Below, in pieces: positions 44,631-53,207 of a stretch of DNA of 64,000 bases (position 1 is its first letter; each line of letters starts with the position of its first letter). The stretch covers positions 281,073 through 345,072 of the forward strand of contig NZ_JAFMZZ010000001.1 in assembly GCF_017356245.1 (NCBI RefSeq), read 5' to 3'. The notes beneath the pieces are model-generated. The model searched no databases, was not told the DNA's origin, and was given only the letters and a program-made list of their open reading frames with translations. This DNA comes from Bordetella petrii. GTDB taxonomy: Bacteria; Pseudomonadota; Gammaproteobacteria; Burkholderiales; Burkholderiaceae_B. The translations under genes and the position numbers were made by a program.

Positions 44631-45340
44631 GGCGTGGCCTTTTCGTGCTGCAGCAGCAGGACGCCGCTGCCGCCTTCAACGGCGACGATGGCGATGTCCA
44701 GCCATGCCGGGCCGCGCAGCCAGCGGTGGGCGGCATCGGCGCCTGCGCCGGGATGCCAGCCCGCGCGCCGCAAGCGGTCGGCGACGGCCTGGCGGGCCTG
44801 TGCCACCGGCAACGCCACGGTCCAGACCTGGTGAATGGTGCGCCCACCGCCGTCAGCGTCGCTGAAGTCCAGGCGCAGGCGGGCCCCGGGCGGCAGCCAG
44901 GCGGGCCGCGCCGGCAGCCGGGCGCCGTCGGGGGCTGCGGCGCCCAGCACCGAAACGCTGCCGCGCGTACGCTGCGGGCCGGCGGCCTCGAGCACGGCCA
45001 GCCACAGCTCGCCGGCGGATTGCCCGGACAGGATGACGAATCCGGAGTAGACCCCCAGATCGGACAGCACGGGATGGTGCCTGGCCAGCGCGGGCGCCGC
45101 CTGCGCCACGGGCAGCGGAATCTCGATCAGGCGAATGTCGGCCGGCATGCCGTAGAGCCGCATTTGCGACCCCAGCGGCGCCTGGGTGCTGCCCGGCGGC
45201 AATGCCAGGCTGGCCGGCCCGGGCCCCGCGCCGGCGTGCGCCGCGGCCACGGCCACGGCGGACAGGCATGCGGCCATGCCCGCCGCCCATCGCGCAAAAC
45301 GGCTGGCCCGGCAATGCTGCCCGATAAATGGCTTGCCCAT
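44627..45340 (-). CDS. Exported protein of unknown function in the Tad operon
   Basis: A 237-residue protein with a signal peptide near ACLSAVAVAAAHAGAGP. The mature region (RLIEIPLPVAQAAPALARHHPVLSDLG, VYSGFVILSGQSAGELWLAVLEA, RLRRAGWHPGAG) matches no canonical Tad component I know. Its stop overlaps the cpaB ATG, so it is made with the machine. Position suggests a role equivalent to RcpB, TadF or a pilotin, but this is only inference. Confidence 0.72.
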   Translation of the reverse strand: MGKPFIGQHCRASRFARWAAGMAACLSAVAVAAAHAGAGPGPASLALPPGSTQAPLGSQMRLYGMPADIRLIEIPLPVAQAAPALARHHPVLSDLGVYSGFVILSGQSAGELWLAVLEAAGPQRTRGSVSVLGAAAPDGARLPARPAWLPPGARLRLDFSDADGGGRTIHQVWTVALPVAQARQAVADRLRRAGWHPGAGADAAHRWLRGPAWLDIAIVAVEGGSGVLLLQHEKATP

Positions 45341-45343
45341 GCG

Positions 45344-45976
45344 TCAACGTCCTGTAGCAGCGATGGGGGCAAGATCGGCCCAGGGCGCCAGCCAGTCGGT
45401 GGACCAGCGCCCCCTGCCCCACGGCGCGTCGACCGGCTGCATGCGGCGATACAGCGCTTGCGCGGCGGCCTGGGACCGCTGCGCGGCGGCGGACCAGCCC
45501 TGGGGCGACAGCCCAAGGCGCTGTACGGTGGCGGCCTCGCCGTGGGCGTGGCCGGCGTTTTCGGCAAGCACGGTATGGCGCTGCACCGACAATAAGGCAG
45601 CAGGCTCGTCGCGCCGCGCGAAAATCGGACGGCGATTGGCGTACACGCGGGCCTGCCCCACGCGCAACTGCGTGCCGGTGCGCAGCCAGTCGCGCGCCAG
45701 CGCGGCGACCCGGACATCGCCTGTCTGCATGCCGGCATCGAGATGGCGCGCGGGCGCGGCGGATATTGCGGCCCCGTCCCAGTGCGGGATGTCGGCCTGG
45801 CCGCGGGCGGCCGCGAAGGCGGCATGCCGGCTCAGTTGTTCCGCCTGCAAGCCCTGCATTTGCAGTGCCCCTACCGTGGCCATGCCGTGCATGAACAAAG
45901 CCAGCAGGGCCAACGCCAGCACGGCTTCGATGCTGGCCTGGCCGCGTGATGCGCGGCGAAGCCGCCCGGGTTTCAT
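45344..45976 (-). CDS. tadE: TadE-like pseudopilin
   Basis: A 210-residue TadE-like protein. A short basic N-terminus is followed by the prepilin-like helix GQASIEAVLALALLALFMHG, with Glu five residues after the Ser as in TadE. The mature part is periplasmic and long for TadE. It overlaps the TadG-like gene's stop by 4 bp and precedes the unknown exported gene by 3 bp. Confidence 0.78.
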   Translation of the reverse strand: MKPGRLRRASRGQASIEAVLALALLALFMHGMATVGALQMQGLQAEQLSRHAAFAAARGQADIPHWDGAAISAAPARHLDAGMQTGDVRVAALARDWLRTGTQLRVGQARVYANRRPIFARRDEPAALLSVQRHTVLAENAGHAHGEAATVQRLGLSPQGWSAAAQRSQAAAQALYRRMQPVDAPWGRGRWSTDWLAPWADLAPIAATGR

Positions 45977-47385
45977 GGCAGGTCTCCGAATGACGTGCCC
46001 GGCGCCACGGCGCTCAGGCGCGCCTGCCAGTAAGGGCGGAACAGGCCGGGAAACCCGGCTTGGCCGGTGGCGGAAGATGGCGGCGAGAAATAAGTTTCGG
46101 CGGCGCTGGTGACCGTGACGGCTTCGCCGGCCCGCAGGCCAGCGTAGGCATAGCGCCCGGCGGGCGCGGCCAGTTGGCTGGCGGCATCGGTGGTGGACAG
46201 CGCTTCGGCCATCTGGCTGACCTGGATGGCGAAACGCAGGGGCTGGCCCGCCACTTTTGCATCGAGCTCGTGATAGGAAGGCAGCCCTCGGCCACGCCAG
46301 CGCGCTCCGCCGGCCACGGCATAAGAATTGGCCATGGGGTTTCCCTGGCCCGAGAAGATGTCCCAGGAGGTGTGCTCGTGCACCCAGCGCCAGAAATCCT
46401 GCTGCGAGAAATCCTGCGGCGGCTTGTCGATGTATTCATCCGCCGCCAGCGCGCGCTGGCCACCCTGGCCCCAGCCCATCGCGTACTCGCGGTAGTAGCA
46501 GCCGATCCAGCGATTGGAGCGCAGCGCGTGATACGACAGCGTATCCAGGGCGCCCCAATGGCCATCGCCGCTTAGCCAGGTGCCGCCGCGCCGGCGCAGT
46601 TCGTGGCGGCGCGTGGGGCAGCTGCGGTGCACGATCCAGTTGCTGCGGCGAGTCAGGGTGCGCGGACGCAGGAAATCGTAGCGAGAGGCCGCCAGCTCGA
46701 CCATGCCGCGCAGATGGGCCGGCGCGCTGCCCGCGTATTGCTGGATGGAGCCTGCCGCCGGCCCGGGCGACACAAGCAGGCGCAGCGGCCCGCTTTGCGC
46801 GACGGCGTGCTCATTGTGGGCGGAATAGTGTTCGGGATAGTTCGCGTGCAGCACCCGCAGCATGGCCTGCAGCCGGGCATCGTGCAAATAGGATACCGTC
46901 GCGGCCGATGCCTGCTGCAACACTTGGTGGACGGCTTGGTCATGCTGCTGGAATGCGCTGGCCAGTTCAGGCACCGCACCGCCGGTGGCGGCGGCGCGCG
47001 CATACGCCGTACCAGGCGCCGTGCCGAACAGGGCGCCGATCAGCGAGGCGGGCGGATTGCGCCGTGTACGCTGCTGCGACTGCGCCTGGCCGAACTGCGC
47101 CCAGGACGCCAGCGTTACCAGATGCGCCATGGCCACCTGGTGCGCCACCTGCGCGCGGTTGATATAGGCCAGCAGATTGAGGGCGCGCGCTTGCAGCAGG
47201 GCGCCGCTATAGGCCGCGGCATCGGCCGCATGGGTAAGGCGCACGCGCGCGGCGGCGGTTTGGCCGACGTTGTACATCGCCACCAGGCCCATGCCGCCAA
47301 TCGCGGCCAATGCCAGGGCCATGGGCAGGGCTTGCCCGCCCTGCCCAGATGCCGCGCGCCGCCGGCGCCGCGCCAGGGATGTCAT
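45973..47385 (-). CDS. TadG-like pilus-associated protein
   Basis: A 470-residue protein with a basic start (MTSLARRRRRAASGQ) then GGQALPMALALAAIGGMGLVAMYN, a TadE/TadG-type prepilin-like helix. A large periplasmic region rich in Trp and Tyr follows (WRWVHEHTSWDIFSGQG, GCYYREYAMGWGQGG). The usual TadG von Willebrand domain is not evident. The ATG overlaps the stop of the pilin-like gene. Confidence 0.75.
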   Translation of the reverse strand: MTSLARRRRRAASGQGGQALPMALALAAIGGMGLVAMYNVGQTAAARVRLTHAADAAAYSGALLQARALNLLAYINRAQVAHQVAMAHLVTLASWAQFGQAQSQQRTRRNPPASLIGALFGTAPGTAYARAAATGGAVPELASAFQQHDQAVHQVLQQASAATVSYLHDARLQAMLRVLHANYPEHYSAHNEHAVAQSGPLRLLVSPGPAAGSIQQYAGSAPAHLRGMVELAASRYDFLRPRTLTRRSNWIVHRSCPTRRHELRRRGGTWLSGDGHWGALDTLSYHALRSNRWIGCYYREYAMGWGQGGQRALAADEYIDKPPQDFSQQDFWRWVHEHTSWDIFSGQGNPMANSYAVAGGARWRGRGLPSYHELDAKVAGQPLRFAIQVSQMAEALSTTDAASQLAAPAGRYAYAGLRAGEAVTVTSAAETYFSPPSSATGQAGFPGLFRPYWQARLSAVAPGTSFGDLP

Positions 47386-47639
47386 TTGGCGTTGCCAGTG
47401 AATGACTTGAGCGTGCGCGCCTTGGTTTGCGCAGCGGCCTTGCCGGCAGCAGACTGCGCGGCGCGCGCTTCGCTGGTGCCGTCTTCGCCGGCCAGTTCGC
47501 GCGCCATGGCGGCAGTCTGCGAACGCACGACCTGACCGAACAATTGATAAACCGCGATGGCCGCCACGGCGATCAGCGCCACCACGATGATGTACTCGGT
47601 CATTCCTTGCCCGCGCTGGCGGGAAACACACCGGACCAT
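47382..47639 (-). CDS. flp: Flp-like prepilin
   Basis: An 85-residue prepilin-like protein. A leader ending RQRGQG is followed by MTEYIIVVALIAVAAIAVYQLFG, a class III cleavage site with the conserved Glu-Tyr of Flp pilins. The tail after the helix is Ala-rich and longer than in short Flp subunits. It is the first gene of the operon. It may be the pilin itself or a minor pseudopilin; no separate Flp gene is visible. Confidence 0.75.
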   Translation of the reverse strand: MVRCVSRQRGQGMTEYIIVVALIAVAAIAVYQLFGQVVRSQTAAMARELAGEDGTSEARAAQSAAGKAAAQTKARTLKSFTGNAK

Positions 47640-47766
47640 GTCAGCCCCTTTTCAGTGAACAGAGGCTGTAGTCTGAATCGGCAGAAATGCGCCGGCTATT
47701 CGCGGATGCCGAGGTGGGCGAAATGCTCTCGCTGGTGAAAGCGCGCCCGCCGCGGCGCCGCCCCAA

Positions 47767-47796
47767 CGACAACGGCCCCCGCGGGGGCCGTTGTCG
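47767..47796 (-). terminator. Perfect hairpin after the entericidin gene
   Basis: The arms CGACAACGGCCCCC (47767-47780) and GGGGGCCGTTGTCG (47783-47796) are exact reverse complements around a 2-bp centre. It lies downstream of the entericidin gene on the minus strand and upstream of the Tad operon, separating the two transcripts. A T-tract is weak. Confidence 0.7.
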
Positions 47797-47813
47797 CTAC
47801 TGGCCGTCAGGCC

Positions 47814-47945
47814 TTATTTGTCAGCGGCGGTGGTAATCGCATGCCCTGCTTCGGACATGTCCTTGCCCATGCCTGCCATGGTATTGCAGCCTTGCAGCAC
47901 GACACCGAAAACGATTAGCGCCATCAGCATGACTCGTCCACGCAT
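47814..47945 (-). CDS. Entericidin-like lipoprotein
   Basis: A 43-residue entericidin A/B-type lipoprotein. A hydrophobic signal ends in VLQGC (lipid Cys at residue 20) and NTMAGMGKDMSEAGHAITTAADK follows, the family's whole mature sequence. The start ATG at 47945 has AGGAG eight bases upstream. Entericidins are small lipoproteins tied to stationary-phase or osmotic stress; the role here is inferred from family. Confidence 0.9.
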   Translation of the reverse strand: MRGRVMLMALIVFGVVLQGCNTMAGMGKDMSEAGHAITTAADK

Positions 47946-47973
47946 GACTCTTGCTCCTGGGAAAAGTCGATGA

Positions 47974-48669
47974 TCAGGCGATGCGCACGCGCAGTTCGCC
48001 CAGGCCTTCGACGCCACCGGTCATGACATCGCCCTGCACCACCGCGCCCACGCCTTCGGGGGTGCCGGTGAAGATCAGGTCGCCTGCCTTCAGCTCGAAC
48101 AGGCTCGACAGGTACGAGATGCTTTCGGGAATGTTCCAGATCATTTGCGAGATATCGCTGGACTGCTTGCGCTGGCCATTGACCTCGAGCCAGATGGCGC
48201 CGCGTTCGAGCGTGCCTGTCGCGCTGCGCGGGTGGATGGGGCCCAGGGGCGCGGAAAAATCGAATGCCTTGCCCACTTCCCAGGGGCGGCCCTGCTTCTT
48301 GGCTTCGCCCTGCAGGTCCCGGCGGGTCATGTCCAGGCCCAGCGCGTAGCCCCAGATGCAATCATTGGCCTGCTCGACCGGGATGTCTTTGCCGCCCTTG
48401 GCCAGCACCACGACCAGCTCCATTTCGTAGTGCAGGTTGCTGGTCCTGGACGGGTACGGAATGCTGCCGGTCTGGCCATCGGCCACCGGCACGATGGCAT
48501 CGGCCGGCTTGCAGAAGAAGAAGGGATCTTCGCGGCCGGTGAAGCCCATTTCTTTGGCGTGCTCGGCGTAGTTGCGCCCCACACAATACACACGGCGCGC
48601 GGGGAACAGTGCGCTGCTTCCAGCCACGGGCAATCCGACGGGCGGCGACGGAGGAAAAACGTAGTCCAT
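47974..48669 (-). CDS. Fumarylacetoacetate hydrolase family protein
   Basis: A 231-residue FAH-family hydrolase/decarboxylase. The core is RRVYCVGRNYAEHAKEMGF, with metal ligands in LHYEMELVVVL (two Glu) and WGYALGLDMTRRDLQ, then LIFTGTPEGVGAVVQGD. Family members cleave C-C bonds or decarboxylate in aromatic-acid and sugar-acid routes; the substrate is not evident. It precedes the entericidin gene on the same strand. Confidence 0.9.
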   Translation of the reverse strand: MDYVFPPSPPVGLPVAGSSALFPARRVYCVGRNYAEHAKEMGFTGREDPFFFCKPADAIVPVADGQTGSIPYPSRTSNLHYEMELVVVLAKGGKDIPVEQANDCIWGYALGLDMTRRDLQGEAKKQGRPWEVGKAFDFSAPLGPIHPRSATGTLERGAIWLEVNGQRKQSSDISQMIWNIPESISYLSSLFELKAGDLIFTGTPEGVGAVVQGDVMTGGVEGLGELRVRIA

Positions 48670-48967
48670 GTTTGCTTGACCTTGTTGAACGCAGGCCGGC
48701 GCGGCCGGCACACAGTGTGGAAATTCAATGCGCGAGTTTATCCCTTTTTTGCGCAGCCCACGCCGGCCGCGGCACGCGCCCCGCGCATCGCGCCCAGATG
48801 GCAAGCAGTCAGAAAGGTGTCAGTATTTCCCCGCGCGTTGCGCGACCCGCCCGAGATGAAAGCAGATACCGCCCGATCGGGGACGCCGCGGAGCCGGCTT
48901 TGCCAGTCCGCCAGCGTCGCCCCCTTGAGTGGAAAGCGCGTAGCGCTTCGGGGGCGGAACTTTCACT
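48670..48967. other. Intergenic region with repeats
   Basis: About 300 bp between the FAH gene and ppa. It contains GGTGTCAGTATTT (48816-48828), related to the GGTGTC-type repeats elsewhere, and a nested hairpin at 48919-48955. I see no coding signal in it. Confidence 0.6.
48919..48955. repeat. Nested hairpin element
   Basis: GCCCCC (48919-48924) pairs with GGGGGC (48950-48955), and inside it AAGCGC (48934-48939) pairs with GCGCTT (48943-48948). It lies just downstream of ppa, 13 bp past its end on the minus strand. The form resembles dispersed intergenic repeats in Bordetella-like genomes. Confidence 0.6.
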
Positions 48968-49498
48968 TCAGCTCTTGTTGTAGCGTTCGGCACTACGCAG
49001 GATTTCTTCCTGGGCGGCCTGTACGCCCTTCCAGCCCTTGACCTTCACCCACTTGCCTTTTTCCAGGTCTTTGTAGTGTTCGAAGAAGTGCTGGATGCGG
49101 CCGATGTCTTCGGCGGGCAGGTCTTCGTACGACTTGATGTTGCGGTAAGGCGGGTACAGCTTGTCGACCGGCACGGCCAGCAGCTTGGCGTCGCCGCCTG
49201 CCTCGTCGTCCATTTCCAGCACGCCCAGCGCGCGGCAGCGCACCACGGCGCCCACCTGGATGGGGAACGGCGTGACCACCAGCACGTCGGCCGGGTCGCC
49301 GTCATCGGACAGGGTTTGCGGGATGTAGCCGTAGTTGCACGGATAGTGCATGGCGGTCAGCATGAAGCGATCGACGAACACGGCGCCGGTGTCTTTGTCG
49401 ACCTCGTACTTCACCGGATCGGCGTTCATGGGAATTTCGATGATGACATTGAAGTCTTCCGGCAGCTTCTTGCCGGACGACACGCGATCGAGGCTCAT
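48968..49498 (-). CDS. ppa: Inorganic pyrophosphatase
   Basis: A 176-residue family I pyrophosphatase. [16 protein letters not shown] and [23 protein letters not shown] carry the Mg-binding Asp residues of the signature; [10 protein letters not shown] is near the C-terminus. It hydrolyses pyrophosphate in the cytosol. It starts 3 bp after hemY ends on the same strand, so it is probably co-transcribed with the hem chain. Confidence 0.97.
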   Translation of the reverse strand: MSLDRVSSGKKLPEDFNVIIEIPMNADPVKYEVDKDTGAVFVDRFMLTAMHYPCNYGYIPQTLSDDGDPADVLVVTPFPIQVGAVVRCRALGVLEMDDEAGGDAKLLAVPVDKLYPPYRNIKSYEDLPAEDIGRIQHFFEHYKDLEKGKWVKVKGWKGVQAAQEEILRSAERYNKS

Positions 49499-49501
49499 GA
49501 T

Positions 49502-51115
49502 TCAACCTTGCTTGTTTGGAAGAGAATGGGGGTCGTCGTCGTCCGGCCTGGACGCGGCGTCGGCCGGCGCCTTGGGCGCCTGGGTGCCGTAAGTGGGCAC
49601 CGGCACATCGAACGCCGCCACGGGGATCGGCGCGCTGTCGAAGTAGTCTTCGATGTCGATGGCGGACCGGGCGGGAGGCGCCGCCGGCGGCTCGGGCTCG
49701 GCCGCAGCGCTGTGCTCGCGGTCGGCCGCGCGGGCATCGGGGTCGAGCACGTAGTCTGCCGGCACGGCTTGCGGCGGCGGCTCGGCCGTATAAACGGGCA
49801 CGCCGGAAGACGGGCCGGACTCTGGTGGGTAAGCGGAATACTCGCCTTCGGCATCCAGGTGCAGCGGATCGGCGTCGGTTTCGGCGGCCGGCAGGGCCTG
49901 GTCGGTGGCCAGCACGGGCAGGGCCATGCTGGCGGCGGTGGCCAGGCGCCAGTGGCGCACGGCATCGGCCGGGCGGTCCAGGCGGTCGTACAGGCTGCCC
50001 AGCAGGGCATGGGTGTGGGAATCGTTGCGGAAGCCCAGGCTGCGCTGCAGGTAGCGTTCGGCCTGGCCCCACAATTGGCCGTTCAGGCACAGCATGCCCA
50101 GCGCGGCCAGCAGGCTGGCGTCGGCCGGACGCTTTTGCAGCCAGCCTTCGGCCTTGGCCAGGCGGCGCGGCACCTGGTCGGCATCGCAACGCGCATAGGC
50201 CGCCACCAGCGACGGCGTGAAATGCACCGGCACGGCGGCTTCGAGCACGCGCGCGGCATCGGCCGGTTCGCCCGCGGCCTCGAAGGCGGTGGCGCCGGCC
50301 AGGGCGATCTCGGGCAGCGTGCGTTCGTCGCTTTTCAGGTCTTTCCAGACGGCGCGCCAGGCGTCGGTGCCGGAAGCCGCCGCTGCGCGCAGGCGGGCGG
50401 CGCCCGCGGTATCGATAAGATGTTCGGCCTCGGTCTTGGACAGCGCATTGCGGCGCAGCAGGCCGCGCGCCAGGGTGAACACACGGTCGTGGTGGTTCAG
50501 GGCGGCTTCGGCGCGCAGCAGCAGCCGCATGGTATGCAGGTGGCGCACGCCGCCATCCTGCAGCGGCGCCAGCACGGTCAGGGCGTCTTGCGCCCTGCCC
50601 TGGTCGAGCAGCTGGTCGGCCGATACCGTGGCGATGGCCTCTTGCAGGCCGGCATTGCCGTTGGCGTGTTCGCGCGCCGAATCGAGCAGGCGATCGCGCC
50701 GGTCGAACTCGCCCAGGCCATGCGCGGCGCGCGCCGCGGACAAGGCCGCCAGCACGCGCCGGCTGGGCACGCGGGTCTGCTCGAGCAGCTTGGTCAGATC
50801 TTTTTCGGCGTGGGCGAAACGGCCCTCCAGCAGGCCGGTCCAGCCGCGTTCGAGCAGTTCGTGGTCGCGCGCCTGGGCGCGCTGGCCGCGCCATGCGCGC
50901 ATGCGGTCGGGAATGGCAAGCAGCCAGGCCAGCACCCGCAGGCCCACATACAGCGCCACGAACAGCGCCAGCACCAGCAGCACGGCCAGCGTCAGCGACA
51001 GCTCGATGCGCCACGGCCACACCAGCACCATGACATTGCCCGCATGGCTGCGCAAGACGACAGCCAATGCAACAGCGACGACGGCAAGCAGCAGAGTCCA
51101 GAACCAGGTACGCAT
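49502..51115 (-). CDS. hemY: HemY-like TPR inner-membrane protein
   Basis: A 537-residue HemY. Two N-terminal membrane helices (WFWTLLLAVVAVALAVVL; LAVLLVLALFVALYVGLRVLAWLLAIP) are followed by a TPR domain (DLTKLLEQTRVPSRRVLAALSAARAAHGLGEFDRR). The tail after about residue 400 is long, acidic and Pro-rich and looks disordered. HemY is a conserved haem-operon protein that is not the haem-branch oxidase of Bacillus. It starts 3 bp after hemX. Confidence 0.9.
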   Translation of the reverse strand: MRTWFWTLLLAVVAVALAVVLRSHAGNVMVLVWPWRIELSLTLAVLLVLALFVALYVGLRVLAWLLAIPDRMRAWRGQRAQARDHELLERGWTGLLEGRFAHAEKDLTKLLEQTRVPSRRVLAALSAARAAHGLGEFDRRDRLLDSAREHANGNAGLQEAIATVSADQLLDQGRAQDALTVLAPLQDGGVRHLHTMRLLLRAEAALNHHDRVFTLARGLLRRNALSKTEAEHLIDTAGAARLRAAAASGTDAWRAVWKDLKSDERTLPEIALAGATAFEAAGEPADAARVLEAAVPVHFTPSLVAAYARCDADQVPRRLAKAEGWLQKRPADASLLAALGMLCLNGQLWGQAERYLQRSLGFRNDSHTHALLGSLYDRLDRPADAVRHWRLATAASMALPVLATDQALPAAETDADPLHLDAEGEYSAYPPESGPSSGVPVYTAEPPPQAVPADYVLDPDARAADREHSAAAEPEPPAAPPARSAIDIEDYFDSAPIPVAAFDVPVPTYGTQAPKAPADAASRPDDDDPHSLPNKQG

Positions 51116-51118
51116 GCG

Positions 51119-52330
51119 TCAGTCCTGTTGGTTCGCGTCGAAGCCGGCGGCGCGCAGCGCGGCCACGCCAGCCAGGCTGTCGCTGACGTCGGGCAGGCGC
51201 ACGGCGATGTCGGTCTGCGCCAGGTCTTCGGCCAGGCGCAGCGCGGCCTGCGTATCGGGCGAGCGCACGTCGTAATACGTGCGCAGCGCGCTGACGACGT
51301 TATCGAGTTCGTTTTTCCAGACTTCGGGCTGGCGCATCAGCATGGCCAGTTGCGCCGTCATCAGGCGCTGGCGCAAGGCCGCGCGCGCCTGCCCGACCTG
51401 CTCGGCCGACAGCATCAGGGCGGCCGGCTGGTCGACGCGCTGGATGCTGATCAGGTCGCCCAATTCATGGGCCAGCGCGCTGCCGGCCCGCCCCGGCCAG
51501 GAGGCGATCTCGGCGCGCCACACCTGCCACCAGGCCGCGTCGGCCGGCAGCCCGGCGCGCGGATCGGCATCGGCCGGCACGGGCGCCGCACCGACAGCCG
51601 CGGCGCTATTGGCGCCAGTGGTGCCGTCAGGCGCCGCGGCGTCGGGCACCAGCATGGGCGCCTTGGACACCAGGCCGGCCAGGCGGTCGATGCGGCTGGA
51701 CTGGGCGGGGATATCGATGGTGGCCACGGCGCGCAGGCGGTCGAGGTCGCCGTTGATGCTTTGCTGCAAGCTGGCAAAGCGCGGACGGTCGGCGTGCGCC
51801 AGGCGCGACTGGGCGGTTTCCAGGGCGACGATGGCGTTGTTCACGTTGCCGGCCAGCCGCAGTTGCTGATTGGCCAGAACGAGCAGGCGTTCGATGTCGT
51901 TGGCCAGCAGTTCGTCGCTGGCGCCGCCGCTGAAGGTTTGCCAGGCCTGCTGCAAGTCGTCGTAGCGGCTTTTGGCTTCCTGGGCCTGGTCTTGCAGCTC
52001 GGCCACGCGGCCAGCCTGGGCCTGCGCCAGGGCCAGCGCCTCGCGCGCCTCTTTGCGGCTTTGCGCGGCGGATTGTTCGAGGGCATCCAGGCGCGTGGCG
52101 ACCTCGTGCCCGGCCGCCAGGAATTGCTTGCGCTGCAGCCACAGCGCCCAGCTCAGCCCCACTGCCAGCAGCAGCACGATGACCAGCGCCGCGGTCAGGG
52201 TGCCGACCGCGCTGGAAGACTGCCTGGCCTTCTTGGCCTTGGGCGCGCCGGGCGGCGGCGAGGCGGGCGTGCCTTTGCCCGGGGCTGCCGCGGAGGCGGC
52301 CGATTCGGTAGCGGAGGTCTGGTTTGTCAT
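51119..52330 (-). CDS. hemX: HemX-like uroporphyrinogen-III C-methyltransferase-family protein
   Basis: A 403-residue HemX. A Ser/Ala/Pro-rich cytosolic start leads to one membrane helix (SAVGTLTAALVIVLLLAVGLSWALWL), then a coiled-coil (LDALEQSAAQSRKEAREALALAQ) and a periplasmic helical domain. HemX is named after SUMT, but the catalytic fold is not evident. It follows hemD by 38 bp. The start ATG at 52330 is chosen over longer frames that add non-conserved residues. Confidence 0.88.
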   Translation of the reverse strand: MTNQTSATESAASAAAPGKGTPASPPPGAPKAKKARQSSSAVGTLTAALVIVLLLAVGLSWALWLQRKQFLAAGHEVATRLDALEQSAAQSRKEAREALALAQAQAGRVAELQDQAQEAKSRYDDLQQAWQTFSGGASDELLANDIERLLVLANQQLRLAGNVNNAIVALETAQSRLAHADRPRFASLQQSINGDLDRLRAVATIDIPAQSSRIDRLAGLVSKAPMLVPDAAAPDGTTGANSAAAVGAAPVPADADPRAGLPADAAWWQVWRAEIASWPGRAGSALAHELGDLISIQRVDQPAALMLSAEQVGQARAALRQRLMTAQLAMLMRQPEVWKNELDNVVSALRTYYDVRSPDTQAALRLAEDLAQTDIAVRLPDVSDSLAGVAALRAAGFDANQQD

Positions 52331-52368
52331 AGACGCGATTGTATTCGGTGAAAAGCCAAAACTTCGAA

Positions 52369-53160
52369 TCAAGCCGCAACAAAAGCGGCGAGGATCGCTT
52401 CATCGACTGGCAAGCAGACTTTTACCATCGGGGCCGGCACATCGCCACCCGCGTCCTGCTGCAGGCGGCGGGCCAGCGCGGGATGCGTGACGATGCAGCG
52501 GGATGCGCCCCACCAGTCCTGCAGCCCCTGCTGCCGCACCTGCGCCTGCACGGCGGCCATGCCTTCGCCGCTGGTCAGCAGCCAGGTGGCCTGGGCGCCC
52601 TGCCCGGCCCAGTCGTGCAGCTGCCGCGCGGCCGCCGCGGACCAGGGCGCGGGCTGCCGCCGGTACACGGCATGCCGCAGCACCTGCACGCCGGCGGCCT
52701 CGAGTTGTTCGGCCAGCCAGTCGCGCCCCTGGGTGCCGCGCACCAGCAGAACCCGGCGCGGCAGCGGGCCGCGTGCGCACAAGACTGCCCACAGGGCTTC
52801 GGAATCATGGGTGGGCGCCTCGGGCGGCGGGCACAGCACTGTTGTATCTGCGCCAAAGCCGGGCAGCTCGCGCAGGGCGCGCGCGCTGGCGGGCCCCACC
52901 GTTGCCGCCGCCGTGGCAAGCGGCCAGGCGGCCTGGCCGGCTACGTCGCGCAGTTGCGCAATGTACAGGCGCGCGGCGTTGCCGCTGACGAAGACGACCA
53001 GGTCATGGTCTTGCGGCAGCGGCAATTGGGCCGGCTGCACGGGCAAGGGCTGGATTTCGAGCGCCGGCAGCTCCAGCGCCTGCCAGCCGGCGGCGCGCAG
53101 CGCGCGCGCCAGCGCTTCGTTGCGGCCGTCGGGCCGGGTCAGGATGGCGATGCGCGACAT
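52369..53160 (-). CDS. hemD: Uroporphyrinogen-III synthase
   Basis: A 263-residue HemD. The start is MSRIAILTRPDGRNEALARALRAAGW, followed by DHDLVVFVSGNAARLY, TVGPASARALRELPGFGAD, LLVRGTQGRDWLAEQLEAAG and TWLLTSGEGMAAV. It closes hydroxymethylbilane to uroporphyrinogen III, the branch point of haem and sirohaem. It follows hemC with a gap of about 50 bp. Confidence 0.93.
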   Translation of the reverse strand: MSRIAILTRPDGRNEALARALRAAGWQALELPALEIQPLPVQPAQLPLPQDHDLVVFVSGNAARLYIAQLRDVAGQAAWPLATAAATVGPASARALRELPGFGADTTVLCPPPEAPTHDSEALWAVLCARGPLPRRVLLVRGTQGRDWLAEQLEAAGVQVLRHAVYRRQPAPWSAAAARQLHDWAGQGAQATWLLTSGEGMAAVQAQVRQQGLQDWWGASRCIVTHPALARRLQQDAGGDVPAPMVKVCLPVDEAILAAFVAA

Positions 53161-53207
53161 GGGCACTCCTGTTGACGGCCCGGATCGGTGGCGGCCGGCC
53201 GGCGCGC

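Noticed and set aside
49076..52351. Plus-strand open frame of about 1090 codons opposite hemX, hemY and ppa
   Set aside because: The translation has Gly/Gln/His/Arg-rich shadow composition and the real genes on the other strand are clear.
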